NCBI RefSeq assembly: GCF_003265355.1
Contig: NZ_QFRW01000090.1
Coordinates: 1 to 47,075, forward strand
From: Glycomyces dulcitolivorans
GTDB taxonomy: Bacteria; Actinomycetota; Actinomycetes; Mycobacteriales; Micromonosporaceae
Length of the DNA stretch: 47,075 nucleotides
Reading direction: 5' to 3'
The notes under the pieces are model-generated. The model had not been told where the DNA came from. It made no database searches and saw only the letters and a list, made by a program, of their open reading frames with translations. A program made the position numbers and the translations under genes. Shown one piece after another: positions 17,519 to 25,004 of this stretch. The number at the start of each line of letters is the position of its first letter. Position 1 is the first letter of the stretch.

Positions 17519-18292
17519 ATGAGCGACACCTTGGCGCAGTCGGCGGCGCGGGCCGAGGCGCTGCTGCGGCACAAGGCCGAACTCGACTTCGCCGAAGCGG
17601 CCCAGAACGTGCCCGGCGCGGCCGCGCAGCGGTTCGGGACCGTCCTCGCCACGCGTGTGTCCGAGCTTCCGGACCACTTGGGCTACAACAAGGCCCGGCC
17701 GTTCCATGCCGGGGACCTCGGGCGCCTCGGGGAGGTCCTGGCGTTCTACCGCGACCACGGGCTGCGCCCGGCCGTCGAGGTCGCAGCGGGCGACGCCGGG
17801 CCGGACCTGCACCGGCGGCTCATCGACGCGGGCCTGGTCCCGGCGGCACCGACCGCGGTCCTCCACGCCCGCCCGCGGCGCCTCCCGGCCCCGGCCGGAG
17901 TCGAGGTCCGGGAAGCCCGGGAGGACGACCCGTATCTGGAGACCCTGTACCGCGGTTACGTTGTCGCCGAAGGGGAGACTGCGTTCCGCGCGATGCTGGC
18001 CGCCGAGCACCGGACACCGGGACTGCGCCGGTACCTGGCGTTCATCGACGATTGCCCGGCGGCCGCGGCCGCCTCGTTCACCCACGGCGGCACCGCGTAT
18101 CTGGCCGGGGCCGCGACGGACCCGGCGTTTCGGCGCCGCGGATGCCAGACCGCGCTGGTGGCCAGGCGGCTCGCTGATCTCGGCCCGGAATGCGACCTCG
18201 CGGTCGTCACCGTGGCGTTCGGCTCCCCCAGCCACGAGAACCTCGCCCGGCTCGGCTTCCAGATCACGCACACCCGCACCGTCTGGCGTTGA
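17519..18292 (+). CDS. GNAT-family N-acetyltransferase
   Basis: A 257-aa protein with a C-terminal GNAT domain. The acetyl-CoA pyrophosphate loop is LAGAATDPAFRRRGCQTALV (20 residues, the R-x-x-G-x-x pattern), followed by the late GNAT strand and helix SHENLARLGFQITHTRTVW. The first 140 residues are a less conserved acetyltransferase-like or substrate domain. ATG 17519 is chosen as the first start after the upstream terminator. The acceptor is unknown. Confidence 0.82.
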   Translation: MSDTLAQSAARAEALLRHKAELDFAEAAQNVPGAAAQRFGTVLATRVSELPDHLGYNKARPFHAGDLGRLGEVLAFYRDHGLRPAVEVAAGDAGPDLHRRLIDAGLVPAAPTAVLHARPRRLPAPAGVEVREAREDDPYLETLYRGYVVAEGETAFRAMLAAEHRTPGLRRYLAFIDDCPAAAAASFTHGGTAYLAGAATDPAFRRRGCQTALVARRLADLGPECDLAVVTVAFGSPSHENLARLGFQITHTRTVWR

Positions 18293-18350
18293 GGCGACTC
18301 CGCGCGGGGTCCGGTGACGGCGGTTGCCTCGTGTGGCGGATGATGGCGGG

Positions 18351-18779
18351 ATGGACGACCCCAAGCAGATCGTGAAGGCATTCCTCGACGAGGTCCGCTC
18401 GGGCGCGCGCCCCGAGCGCGCCGCGCGGTTCATGGCCCCGGAGGTCCTGGCGCACCAGGTGGTGTCGGAGGAGGAGGTCACGGTCCATCGCACGCCCGAC
18501 CAGTACGCCCAGCACGTGCAGGACATGCTCGACGCCTACGGCCCCTTCACGTTCCGCATCGACGAGCTCATCGCCGACGGCGACCGGGTCTACGCCCGCT
18601 GGACCCAGCACGGCACGCACCTGGTCGAGGTCGAGGGCTTCGCGCCGACCGGGAAGCCCGTGGTCGAAGTCGCCAGCGCGGTCTACCGGGTCGAGGACGG
18701 CCGGATCGCCGAGTACTGGATCCAGATCGCCCGCCTGGGACTGATCGAGCAGCTGCGCCGCAACGCGCTCGGCGAGTAG
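18351..18779 (+). CDS. SnoaL-like / NTF2-fold ester cyclase family protein
   Basis: A 142-aa protein of the alpha+beta-barrel SnoaL/NTF2 superfamily. Typical features are KAFLDEVRSGARPERAARFM near the N-terminus, DRVYARWTQHGTHLVEV and ASAVYRVEDGRIAEYWIQIA at the C-terminal strand pair. The family includes polyketide cyclases and small-molecule isomerases; no polyketide genes are here, so the substrate is unknown. ATG 18351 is preferred over a TTG nine codons upstream. A hairpin terminator follows the stop. Confidence 0.82.
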   Translation: MDDPKQIVKAFLDEVRSGARPERAARFMAPEVLAHQVVSEEEVTVHRTPDQYAQHVQDMLDAYGPFTFRIDELIADGDRVYARWTQHGTHLVEVEGFAPTGKPVVEVASAVYRVEDGRIAEYWIQIARLGLIEQLRRNALGE

Positions 18780-18783
18780 GAGA

Positions 18784-18806
18784 GGGGCGGCCCTGGGGGC
18801 CGCTCC
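18784..18806. terminator. hairpin terminator after the SnoaL-like gene
   Basis: Arms GGGGCGGCCC and GGGCCGCTCC pair over 10 bp (one G-U) around a TGG loop, five bases after the stop codon. Confidence 0.8.
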
Positions 18807-18867
18807 TTCCCAGGCGGGGCCCAGAGTGCGCCAGGTGAGGTGAAGACGAGCCGCTCGGCGCGGCCGG

Positions 18868-18930
18868 TTAGGGCGTCACGTCGAGCACGGCCTTTCCGGC
18901 GACGGTGCGGTCGAGCAGGGCCGCGGCCGA
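18868..18930 (-). pseudogene. 3' remnant of a zinc-binding dehydrogenase (MDR) gene
   Basis: Reading the minus strand gives AAALLDRTVAGKAVLDVTP and then TAA. This is the typical C-terminus of NADPH:quinone-reductase-like medium-chain dehydrogenases. Only about 20 codons remain; upstream of them the sequence changes into another relic. No start is present, so it is a fragment. Confidence 0.65.
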
Positions 18931-18937
18931 GGAGCGC

Positions 18938-19081
18938 CCGGGCCTCGACGGCGACTTCCTGGCGCACGGCATCCTCGCCGTCTTCGACGGCGCCCTGGTC
19001 CGCCACCTGGCCACCAATGGCGAACCGCGCCGCTTCACCCGCTCGGTCCAGGACCTGGCCCTCGCGATCTGCGGTACGTGA
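18938..19081 (+). pseudogene. 3' remnant of a probable TetR-type regulator
   Basis: A 47-codon stretch in good actinobacterial codon use reads LDGDFLAHGILAVFDGALVR, then HLATNGEPRRF and VQDLALAICGT, stop. It looks like the last helices of a TetR C-terminal domain, but the piece is short and other helical families are possible. It abuts the dehydrogenase remnant tail to head, as if a deletion had joined two divergent genes through their bodies. Confidence 0.4.
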
Positions 19082-19122
19082 ACGGGCCCGGGCGGGGACG
19101 CGAGGAGCGCCCCCGCCCAGGG

Positions 19123-19542
19123 TCAGAGGTTGATCAGCGTCCTGCTCGCCCGGTCGGTGTCCTGGAGCGGGCGCAGTGCCAAGCGCATCAAGGCGATCGC
19201 GTTGTCGTCGCCGGCGATGCGGTTGGAGCTCAGCTCGGTGCAGGACAGGCACTGGTGGACGATCATCCACTCCCCGTCGGGACGGGTGAAGACCGCCAGC
19301 GCCTCCATGCGCCCGCGGCACTCCGACGCGCGGTCGCCGGGGATGCGGCGGTCGACGTGGAGGCTCGCGAGGCACTGCGGGCAGTGGTTGCGGTGGGCGG
19401 TGCCCGGCGCGTCCACGGACACGTCGAGCCGGCATCCGACGCAGCGGAAGTCGTTCGCCCGGTGGCCGCCGCGGTCGTGCAGGACGTCCTTGTGGCGCTG
19501 CCTGCGCTGGTCCTGCGTGCGGGGTCGGGTCCGTCGTGGCAT
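19123..19542 (-). CDS. RNHCP domain zinc-finger protein (first of pair by position)
   Basis: A 139-aa protein with the RNHCP domain. Cys pairs suited to zinc: FRCVGC, RNHCPQC (the family name motif), SECRGRM, and HQCLSC followed by ELSSNRIAGDDN. The N-terminal 30 residues are rich in Arg and Gln and may contact nucleic acid. The family's role is unknown. It is the second gene of a two-gene operon, starting 11 bp after the stop of its paralogue; GGGGGAT precedes ATG 19542. Confidence 0.85.
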   Translation of the reverse strand: MPRRTRPRTQDQRRQRHKDVLHDRGGHRANDFRCVGCRLDVSVDAPGTAHRNHCPQCLASLHVDRRIPGDRASECRGRMEALAVFTRPDGEWMIVHQCLSCTELSSNRIAGDDNAIALMRLALRPLQDTDRASRTLINL

Positions 19543-19552
19543 GTCGATCCCC

Positions 19553-19912
19553 CTACAGGCTTCCGAGCGCTTCGAGCGGGAACGGCGGCTGCGCGAGCGG
19601 GCGGACCGCCATGCGCATGAGGATGAGCTGGTTGTCGTCCCCGCACACCGGGTTCGAGGTGAGCTCGTCGCAGCGGACGCAGCGGTGGATGAGCATCCAG
19701 TCGCCGGTGCGCAGGACCGCGATCGCGATCGGGCTCATCCGGCCCTCGCACTCGCTCGGGCCGCCTTCGACGTGGTCGGCGACGTGCTGGGAGTGCAGGC
19801 AGGACGGGCAGTGGTTGCGCAGGGCGCCGTCAGAAGTGGACTTGGTGGCGGTCAGGCCGCACCAAGCGCAGGTGAAGGTGTGGATCTTGAGCGTGTTGCT
19901 GGTGGTTGACAC
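19553..19912 (-). CDS. RNHCP domain zinc-finger protein (promoter-proximal)
   Basis: A 119-aa paralogue of the next gene: FTCAWC, RNHCPSC, SECEGRM, HRCVRC and ELTSNPVCGDDNQLILMRM match it position by position. I chose the GTG at 19912 because AAGGAGC lies 6-8 nt before it and because the homology begins just after it. The frame is open for 80 more codons upstream, but a promoter at 20126-20155 and a structured leader occupy that region, so the longer form is unlikely. Function unknown; zinc binding is inferred from the cysteines. Confidence 0.85.
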   Translation of the reverse strand: MSTTSNTLKIHTFTCAWCGLTATKSTSDGALRNHCPSCLHSQHVADHVEGGPSECEGRMSPIAIAVLRTGDWMLIHRCVRCDELTSNPVCGDDNQLILMRMAVRPLAQPPFPLEALGSL

Positions 19913-19984
19913 CCGGAGCTCCTTGCTGGAGTGAATTGCAATGACAGCAAGAGCAGGCCGAGCGGCTCGGTCGAACGGACGCAC

Positions 19985-20025
19985 GCATCCGGTGCCGCAC
20001 GTGGTGCGGCGGAGTGGTCGGATGC
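19985..20025 (-). promoter_or_regulatory. nested stem-loop in the RNHCP leader
   Basis: On the transcript an outer stem GCATCCG/CGGATGC (7 bp) encloses an inner stem GCCGCAC/GTGCGGC (7 bp, CAC loop). The outer stem starts at the base right after the stop codon of a 13-codon leader frame. A third small hairpin (CCGAG/CTCGG, 19958-19970) follows before the GTG start. The arrangement suggests attenuation or translational control. Confidence 0.5.
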
Positions 20026-20067
20026 TTAGGCGAGGCTGCGAGGCGCGCTCGGCGCATACCGGGACAT
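20026..20067 (-). CDS. possible leader peptide upstream of the RNHCP genes
   Basis: ATG 20067 opens a 13-codon frame, MSRYAPSAPRSLA, stopping at 20026. It lies about 50 nt after the predicted transcription start and ends directly against the nested stem-loop. Its ribosome site is weak (GAAAG). It is too short for homology, so coding is inferred only from position. Confidence 0.3.
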   Translation of the reverse strand: MSRYAPSAPRSLA

Positions 20068-20125
20068 GGACGCTACTTTCTAGGGCCGGAGCCCGGTCAA
20101 CCGTCCGCAGTGAGCGGACCCGACC

Positions 20126-20155
20126 ACGGTAGGAAACGCGGCCGGGTCCTGTCAA
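20126..20155 (-). promoter_or_regulatory. promoter of the RNHCP operon
   Basis: TTGACA (20155-20150) and TACCGT (20131-20126), 18 bp apart, form a good housekeeping-type promoter. The -35 box lies just after the ilvD stop codon. It implies a 5' leader of about 200 nt before GTG 19912. Confidence 0.65.
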
Positions 20156-20160
20156 TCAAT

Positions 20161-22005
20161 TTATCCCCTGACGTCTCGCACCGCACCGTCGCTGGCGGGG
20201 GTCGCCATGGCCGCGTACGCCTGGAGGGCGCGGGAGACGACCCGGTGGCGGCTGGCCGGGGTGTACGGGCGTTCGCGCTTTTCCTGGTGGATGCGGCGTT
20301 CGGCCAGGACGGCGTCGGTGACCTTGAGTTCGAGTCGGCGGCCCGGGATGTCGATCTCGATGAGGTCGCCGGTCTCGACGAGGGCGATCACGCCGCCGCC
20401 GGCCGCTTCGGGGCTGATGTGGCCGATGGAGAGGCCGGAGGTGCCGCCGGAGAAGCGGCCGTCGGTGATGAGCGCGCACTTGCGGCCCAGGCCGCGCCCC
20501 TTGAGGAACGAGGTCGGGTACAGCATCTCCTGCATGCCGGGGCCGCCTTTGGGGCCCTCGTAGCGGATGACGACGACTTCGCCTTCGGCCACGGACTTGT
20601 CGAGGATGCCTTGCACCGCATCCTCTTGGGATTCGAAGACGTGGGCGGGGCCGGTGAAGGTCAGGTTCTCTTCGGGCACGCCCGCGGTCTTGACGACGCA
20701 GCCATCTTCGGCGAGGTTGCCGAAGAGCACGGCCAGGCCGCCGTCCTCGGTGTAGGCGTGCTCGACCGAGCGGATGCAGCCGTCGGGGGCGGTGTCCAGG
20801 CTGGCCCACCGGTTCGAGGTCGAGAACGCCTGCGTGGTGCGGACGTTGCCGGGCGCGGCGTGGAACAATTCGATCGCCTCCGGCGAGGGGGCCTCGGACC
20901 TGATGTCCCACTTGCCGAGCCATTCGGCCACGGAGGCGGCGTGGACGGTGTGCACGTCCTCGTTCAGCAGGCCGCCGCGGCGCAGCTCCCCCAGCAGGGC
21001 CGGGACGCCACCGGCGCGGTGGACGTCCTCCATGTAGTACCGCGAGGAGTTCGGGGCGACCTTGGCCAGGCAGGGGACGCGGCGGGAGATGGCGTCGAGG
21101 TCGGCCACGTCGAACGCGACTTCGGCCTCGCGGGCGGCGGCGAGCAGGTGGAGGATGGTGTTGGTGGAGCCGCCCATGGCGACATCGATGGCCATGGCGT
21201 TCTGGAACGCGGCGCGGGTCGCAATGCTGCGCGGCAGGACCGACTCGTCGTCCTGTTCGTAGTAGTTGCGGCACAGGTCCATCACGACTCGTCCGGCCTC
21301 GGAGAAGAGGTCCCTGCGGGCGGTGTGGGTGGCGAGGGTGGAGCCGTTGCCGGGGAGGGAGAGGCCGAGGGCCTCGGTGAGGCAGTTCATCGAGTTCGCG
21401 GTGAACATCCCTGAGCACGAACCGCAGGTGGGGCAGGCGTTCTCCTCGATGGTCTGCAACTGGGCGTCGGAGACGTCGTCGCTGGCGGCGGCGACCATGG
21501 GGTCGATGAGGTCCAGGCGGCGCGTCACCGTGCCGTCGTTGTCGATGGTCTTGCCGGCCTCCATCGGCCCGCCCGAGACGAACACCACCGGGATGTTGAG
21601 CCGCAACGCGGCCATCAGCATCCCCGGCGTGATCTTGTCGCAGTTCGAGATGCACACCAGAGCGTCCGCGCAATGCGCGTTCACCATGTACTCCACCGAA
21701 TCGGCGATGATCTCCCGGCTGGGGAGCGAATACAGCATGCCCGCATGCCCCATCGCGATCCCGTCGTCGACGGCGATCGTATGGAACTCCTTCGAGACCC
21801 CGCCCGCCGCCGCGATCGACTCCGCGACGATGTCACCCATGTCCTTGAGATGCACGTGCCCGGGCACGAACTGCGTATACGAGTTCGCGATCGCCACGAT
21901 CGGCTTCCCGAAATCGGAATCGGTCATACCGGTAGCGCGCCACAGCGCGCGAGCACCCGCCATCTGACGGCCGTGCGTGGAAGTACGGGATCGGAGCATC
22001 GTCAT
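20161..22005 (-). CDS. ilvD: dihydroxy-acid dehydratase
   Basis: Iron-sulfur dehydratase turning 2,3-dihydroxy-isovalerate and 2,3-dihydroxy-3-methylvalerate into the keto acids of valine and isoleucine synthesis. At 614 aa it has the length of the E. coli-type enzyme. Cluster ligands: Cys122 in [10 protein letters not shown] and the [11 protein letters not shown] stretch from residue 191; the magnesium site is in [16 protein letters not shown], and [19 protein letters not shown] marks the C-terminal domain. Starts at 22005 and 21999 (MTM) are both possible. It is a single gene, divergent from an MmyB-type regulator, away from ilvBNC. Confidence 0.97.
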   Translation of the reverse strand: MTMLRSRTSTHGRQMAGARALWRATGMTDSDFGKPIVAIANSYTQFVPGHVHLKDMGDIVAESIAAAGGVSKEFHTIAVDDGIAMGHAGMLYSLPSREIIADSVEYMVNAHCADALVCISNCDKITPGMLMAALRLNIPVVFVSGGPMEAGKTIDNDGTVTRRLDLIDPMVAAASDDVSDAQLQTIEENACPTCGSCSGMFTANSMNCLTEALGLSLPGNGSTLATHTARRDLFSEAGRVVMDLCRNYYEQDDESVLPRSIATRAAFQNAMAIDVAMGGSTNTILHLLAAAREAEVAFDVADLDAISRRVPCLAKVAPNSSRYYMEDVHRAGGVPALLGELRRGGLLNEDVHTVHAASVAEWLGKWDIRSEAPSPEAIELFHAAPGNVRTTQAFSTSNRWASLDTAPDGCIRSVEHAYTEDGGLAVLFGNLAEDGCVVKTAGVPEENLTFTGPAHVFESQEDAVQGILDKSVAEGEVVVIRYEGPKGGPGMQEMLYPTSFLKGRGLGRKCALITDGRFSGGTSGLSIGHISPEAAGGGVIALVETGDLIEIDIPGRRLELKVTDAVLAERRIHQEKRERPYTPASRHRVVSRALQAYAAMATPASDGAVRDVRG

Positions 22006-22053
22006 GCTCAGATCATCGGGCGCGAATCCGGTCCTGCGAAGACGCCGCCAATA

Positions 22054-22072
22054 CTAGTAGTGGGACTACCAG
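22054..22072. promoter_or_regulatory. inverted repeat, likely operator of the MmyB-type regulator
   Basis: CTAGTAGTGGGACTACCAG: arms CTAGTAGT and ACTACCAG match at 7 of 8 positions around GGG. It lies in the 82-bp divergent gap, 15 bp before ATG 22088, where MmyB-type regulators commonly have self-binding sites. Confidence 0.6.
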
Positions 22073-22087
22073 CGTTAGGCTGGTGCG

Positions 22088-22921
22088 ATGAGCACCGCCG
22101 CGGACATGCGCGCCGAGCTGGGCGCGTTCCTGCGGGCCCGGCGCACCAGGATCGACCCGGTCGAGGTCGGGCTGCCCCCTGCCGGGCCGCGGCGGCGCGG
22201 TGGGCTGCGGCGCGAGGAGGTCGCGACGCTCTCAGGCGTCAGCGTCACCTGGTACACGTGGCTTGAGCAGGGCAGGGACATCCAGCCGTCGCGGCAGGTC
22301 CTCGACGCGCTCGCCCGGACCTTCCGGTTGACGGGCGCCGAGCACGCATACGTGCTGTCGCTCGCGGGATATGCGCCGCTCCCGCAGCCCGAGGCCGCCG
22401 CGGTGGAGGCGCCCACGCACGTCTCGCGGCTGCTGGACGCGATCGGCGCCAACCCAGCGTTCACGCTGGCCCCGGACTGGACGATCATCGCGTGGAACGC
22501 CGCCTACGAGGCGCTGTACCCGCACGTCGCCGAAGTGGCGGCGGCCGACCGGAACCTGCTGTGGCTGGTCTTCACCGACCCGGGGCTGCGCCGGCTGCTG
22601 CCGGACTGGGAGGTCACGAGCCTGCGGTTCCTGGCCGAGTTCCGCGCCGAGGCCGGGCCCCGGCTCGGCGATCTGGAGCGGGCTCCGGCAATCGCGCGCC
22701 TGCTGGAGGCCGACCCCGCGTTCCGCACCGCGTGGAGCGGCTACGGCGTCGAGGGGTTCACCTCCCGCGAGCGGGTGTTCGCTCATCCGGAGGCCGGGAC
22801 CCTGGTGTTCGAGCACCACCGCCTGGCCCCGGCCGATCATCCGGACCTGAACCTGGTCGTCTACGTGCCCGCCGAGGGCACCGGCACCGCCGAGCGGCTC
22901 GGGTCGCTCCTGGCGAGGTGA
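22088..22921 (+). CDS. XRE-family regulator with MmyB-like ligand domain
   Basis: A 277-aa regulator. The N-terminal helix-turn-helix has the actinobacterial MmyB signature GGLRREEVATLSGVSVTWYT followed by WLEQGRDIQPS (residues 37-67). From about residue 108 a PAS-like MmyB domain follows: ANPAFTLAPDWTIIAWNAAY, LLWLVFTDP, then FRTAWSGYGVEGFTSRERVF (20 residues) and LVFEHHRLAPADHPDLNLVV. Relatives bind fatty-acyl-type ligands and usually control an adjacent dehydrogenase; here the only divergent neighbour is ilvD. A palindrome in the gap supports autoregulation. Confidence 0.9.
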   Translation: MSTAADMRAELGAFLRARRTRIDPVEVGLPPAGPRRRGGLRREEVATLSGVSVTWYTWLEQGRDIQPSRQVLDALARTFRLTGAEHAYVLSLAGYAPLPQPEAAAVEAPTHVSRLLDAIGANPAFTLAPDWTIIAWNAAYEALYPHVAEVAAADRNLLWLVFTDPGLRRLLPDWEVTSLRFLAEFRAEAGPRLGDLERAPAIARLLEADPAFRTAWSGYGVEGFTSRERVFAHPEAGTLVFEHHRLAPADHPDLNLVVYVPAEGTGTAERLGSLLAR

Positions 22922-22992
22922 CCTGGAGCGCGGGCTTGGCGCGGGCGCGGAGCCGCCCGCGGTCCGGGCCCTCACCGGATCGCGGGCGGTCG

Positions 22993-23016
22993 GCCGCAAG
23001 CGAAGTTCCTTGCGGC
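22993..23016. terminator. bidirectional hairpin between regulator and endoglucanase genes
   Basis: GCCGCAAG and CTTGCGGC pair perfectly over 8 bp around an 8-nt loop. The two genes converge here, 72 bp and 9 bp away, so it could end both transcripts. Confidence 0.65.
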
Positions 23017-23024
23017 GCGGTGGA

Positions 23025-24092
23025 TCAGCCTGCGCGGATCGCGTCGCGGATCCAGACGCCGGCCTCCTTCAGGTTGCCGGTGCCGGTGAAGGGGCCGCCG
23101 GGGCAGGTGCCGGGTTCGAAGACCGCGCCCGAGCGCTCGTCGTCGGAGTAGTTCCAGTTGACCCAGCTGATGCCCTTGTCCGCCATGAGGTCGAGGTAGC
23201 GCTGGGTCATCGCGAAGTCGTTGGGGCCGTCGCCGGTGTACTCCTGGGTGCCGAACTCGGTGACGAACATGGGGATCTCGTCGGCCGCGCGGGCGAGCCC
23301 GTCGAGGTACCACTCGTCGTGCGAGGCCGCGTAGAAGTGGAACGTGTACATGATGTTCTCGGCGTCCACCTGGTCGTTGATGACCTCCTGCTCGTCGGAG
23401 CCGCCGGACAGGCCCAGGGAGGACCAGTCGGGGGTGCCCAGGAGGATGACGCCGTCGTCGTCGTACTGGCGGATCACGGGGATGATCGCCTCGTGGTAGG
23501 CCTTGATGGTCGGCCACTCGACGCCGCTGGGCTCGTTGGCGACCTCGTAGAAGATGTTGTCCTGGTCGCCGTGCTCGGCTGCGATCTCGGCGAAGAAGGT
23601 CTCGGCGCGCTCCAGGTTGTAGGTGGGGTCGCCGGGGTCGAGCATGTGCCAGTCGACGATGACGTACTGGCCGCGCGCGGTCACCTCGTCGATGAGGTCG
23701 TGCATGCGCTGGGTGAAGCCCTCGGGGTCGGTCTCGTAGCCGTCCTCCTGGATGTACATCGACAGGCGCACGATGTCGGCGCCCCAGTCGTAGGCGAGGG
23801 CGTCCAGGGACGCGTCGTTGAGGCACTGGGAGTACCACTGGAGGCCGTGGGTGCTCATGCCGCGCAGCTGGACCTCGTTCCCGGACTCGTCGCACAGCGT
23901 GGTGCCGCAGACGAGGAGCTTGCCGTGCTCGGCGGCCGGAGTGACGGCCGCGGTGTCGTCGGCGGTCTCGGTGCCGGTGTCGTCGGCGTGGTCGCCCGAG
24001 GCGGCGCTGATGCCGAGCGGGGTGATCACCGCGACGGCGGCGAGGACCGCGAGCAGGCCGAAGAGCCGCTTGCGGCGGGGTGGGAGCGCCAT
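23025..24092 (-). CDS. secreted GH5 endo-beta-1,4-glucanase
   Basis: Family 5 (subfamily 2 type) cellulase, 355 aa, exported: RKRLFGLLAVLAAVAVITPL forms the signal helix, and a Thr/Asp-rich linker precedes the barrel. Start of the domain: VQLRGMSTHGLQWYSQCLND (20 residues). Acid/base Glu187 in FYEVANEPSG, nucleophile Glu279 in PMFVTEFGTQ; YVIVDWHMLDPGDP and SWVNWNYSDDERSG complete the set. There is no carbohydrate-binding module, so soluble or amorphous beta-glucan is more likely than crystalline cellulose. It lies downstream of the Opp-type importer but has its own promoter and operator (24105-24164), shared in design with the importer and GH4 genes. Confidence 0.95.
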   Translation of the reverse strand: MALPPRRKRLFGLLAVLAAVAVITPLGISAASGDHADDTGTETADDTAAVTPAAEHGKLLVCGTTLCDESGNEVQLRGMSTHGLQWYSQCLNDASLDALAYDWGADIVRLSMYIQEDGYETDPEGFTQRMHDLIDEVTARGQYVIVDWHMLDPGDPTYNLERAETFFAEIAAEHGDQDNIFYEVANEPSGVEWPTIKAYHEAIIPVIRQYDDDGVILLGTPDWSSLGLSGGSDEQEVINDQVDAENIMYTFHFYAASHDEWYLDGLARAADEIPMFVTEFGTQEYTGDGPNDFAMTQRYLDLMADKGISWVNWNYSDDERSGAVFEPGTCPGGPFTGTGNLKEAGVWIRDAIRAG

Positions 24093-24104
24093 GTACTCCT
24101 CCTC

Positions 24105-24131
24105 AATAGTTAGGCAGTATTACTATCTATT
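24105..24131. promoter_or_regulatory. 27-bp regulon operator, endoglucanase copy
   Basis: Arm AATAGTTAG, a 9-nt spacer, arm CTATCTATT, flanked by C and G that extend the symmetry. It lies between the -10 box and the ribosome site of the GH5 gene. The same arm-N9-arm design recurs at 29620-29646 and 35173-35199. Confidence 0.78.
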
Positions 24132-24135
24132 GATC

Positions 24136-24164
24136 ACCTTACGGGGACCGCGAATTCGAGTCAA
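24136..24164 (-). promoter_or_regulatory. promoter of the endoglucanase gene
   Basis: TTGACT (24164-24159) and TAAGGT (24141-24136) are 17 bp apart. Transcription would start inside or at the edge of the operator. GAGGAGGAG gives a strong ribosome site before ATG 24092. Confidence 0.65.
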
Positions 24165-24206
24165 TAGATTGATTAGTACCAATATTGTCGGATTCGCGGC
24201 CCCGGC

Positions 24207-25004
24207 TCACGCGCTGCGGTGGAGCTTGGGCACGTCGGCCAGGAGCGAGCGCGTGTACGCGTGCGCGGGCTCGCCGACGATCTGCTCGGCGGGGCCGGAC
24301 TCCACGATACGGCCGCGGTGCATGACCGCGATCCGGTCGGCCAGGTAGTACGCCTGCCCCAGGTCGTGGGTCACGAACAGCACGGTCATCCCTCGCTCGT
24401 CGCGCAGGTCGGCCAGCAGGTTGAGCACCGTGACCCGCACCGAGGCGTCCAGCATGGACGTCGCCTCGTCGGCGATGAGCAGCCGCGGGCGCAGCATCAG
24501 GGCGCGGGCGAGCATGACGCGCTGGCGCTGGCCGCCGGAGAGCTCGTGCGGGCGCTTGGCGAGCGTCTCCACGGGGTCGAGCCCGACCGCGGTCAGGGCC
24601 TCCCCCATGGTCTCGCGTCCGGCCTCGCGGGTGGCGGCGGGCATGAGCTGCAACGCGGTCGCGAGGGTCGCCTCGACGCGGCGGTACTGGTGGAAGGCGG
24701 CGAAGGGGTCCTGGAAGACCGCCTGGACCTCCCTCCAGTAGTCGCGGCGGGCGGCGCCGCGCACGGTGGTGACGTCGCGGCCGTCGAAGAGGACCCGGCC
24801 GGCGGTCGGGTCCATCAGGCGCAGCAGGAGCCGCCCGAGCGTGCTCTTGCCCGAGCCGCTCTGCCCGACCAGGGCGGTGGCCTCGCCGCGGGCGAGGGTC
24901 AGGTCGACGCCGTCGACGGCGCGGACCTCGTCCTTGCCGCGTCCGAAGACCTTGGCCAGGCCCTCGGTGCGCAGCAGTTCGCTTGCGTTGTCATCAACCG
25001 ACAT
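24207..25004 (-). CDS. Opp/Dpp-type ABC transporter ATPase (second)
   Basis: A 265-aa nucleotide-binding subunit. Walker A GQSGSGKST near residues 48-56, signature LSGGQRQRVMLARAL, Walker B RLLIADEATSMLD, switch His in LFVTHDLGQAYYL. It is the OppF-like partner of the ATPase encoded just upstream, overlapping it by 11 bp. It is the last gene of the importer operon. Though this transporter class is named for peptides, members import cello- and other oligosaccharides, which fits the flanking GH5 and ROK genes. Confidence 0.92.
   Translation of the reverse strand: MSVDDNASELLRTEGLAKVFGRGKDEVRAVDGVDLTLARGEATALVGQSGSGKSTLGRLLLRLMDPTAGRVLFDGRDVTTVRGAARRDYWREVQAVFQDPFAAFHQYRRVEATLATALQLMPAATREAGRETMGEALTAVGLDPVETLAKRPHELSGGQRQRVMLARALMLRPRLLIADEATSMLDASVRVTVLNLLADLRDERGMTVLFVTHDLGQAYYLADRIAVMHRGRIVESGPAEQIVGEPAHAYTRSLLADVPKLHRSA

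Noticed and set aside
18840-19133. Plus-strand frame of 97 codons over the remnant region
   Set aside because: It is in a different frame from the TetR-like remnant and gives Arg/Ser/Ala-rich sequence without homology.
19913-20155. N-terminally extended RNHCP protein of 200 aa
   Set aside because: The extension overlaps a good promoter and hairpins and has no similarity to the RNHCP family; the GTG at 19912 has a proper ribosome site.
24162-24187. A fourth regulon operator upstream of the endoglucanase (AATAGATTG...)
   Set aside because: One half resembles the arm at about 6 of 9 positions, but the other half does not fit and the spacing differs.
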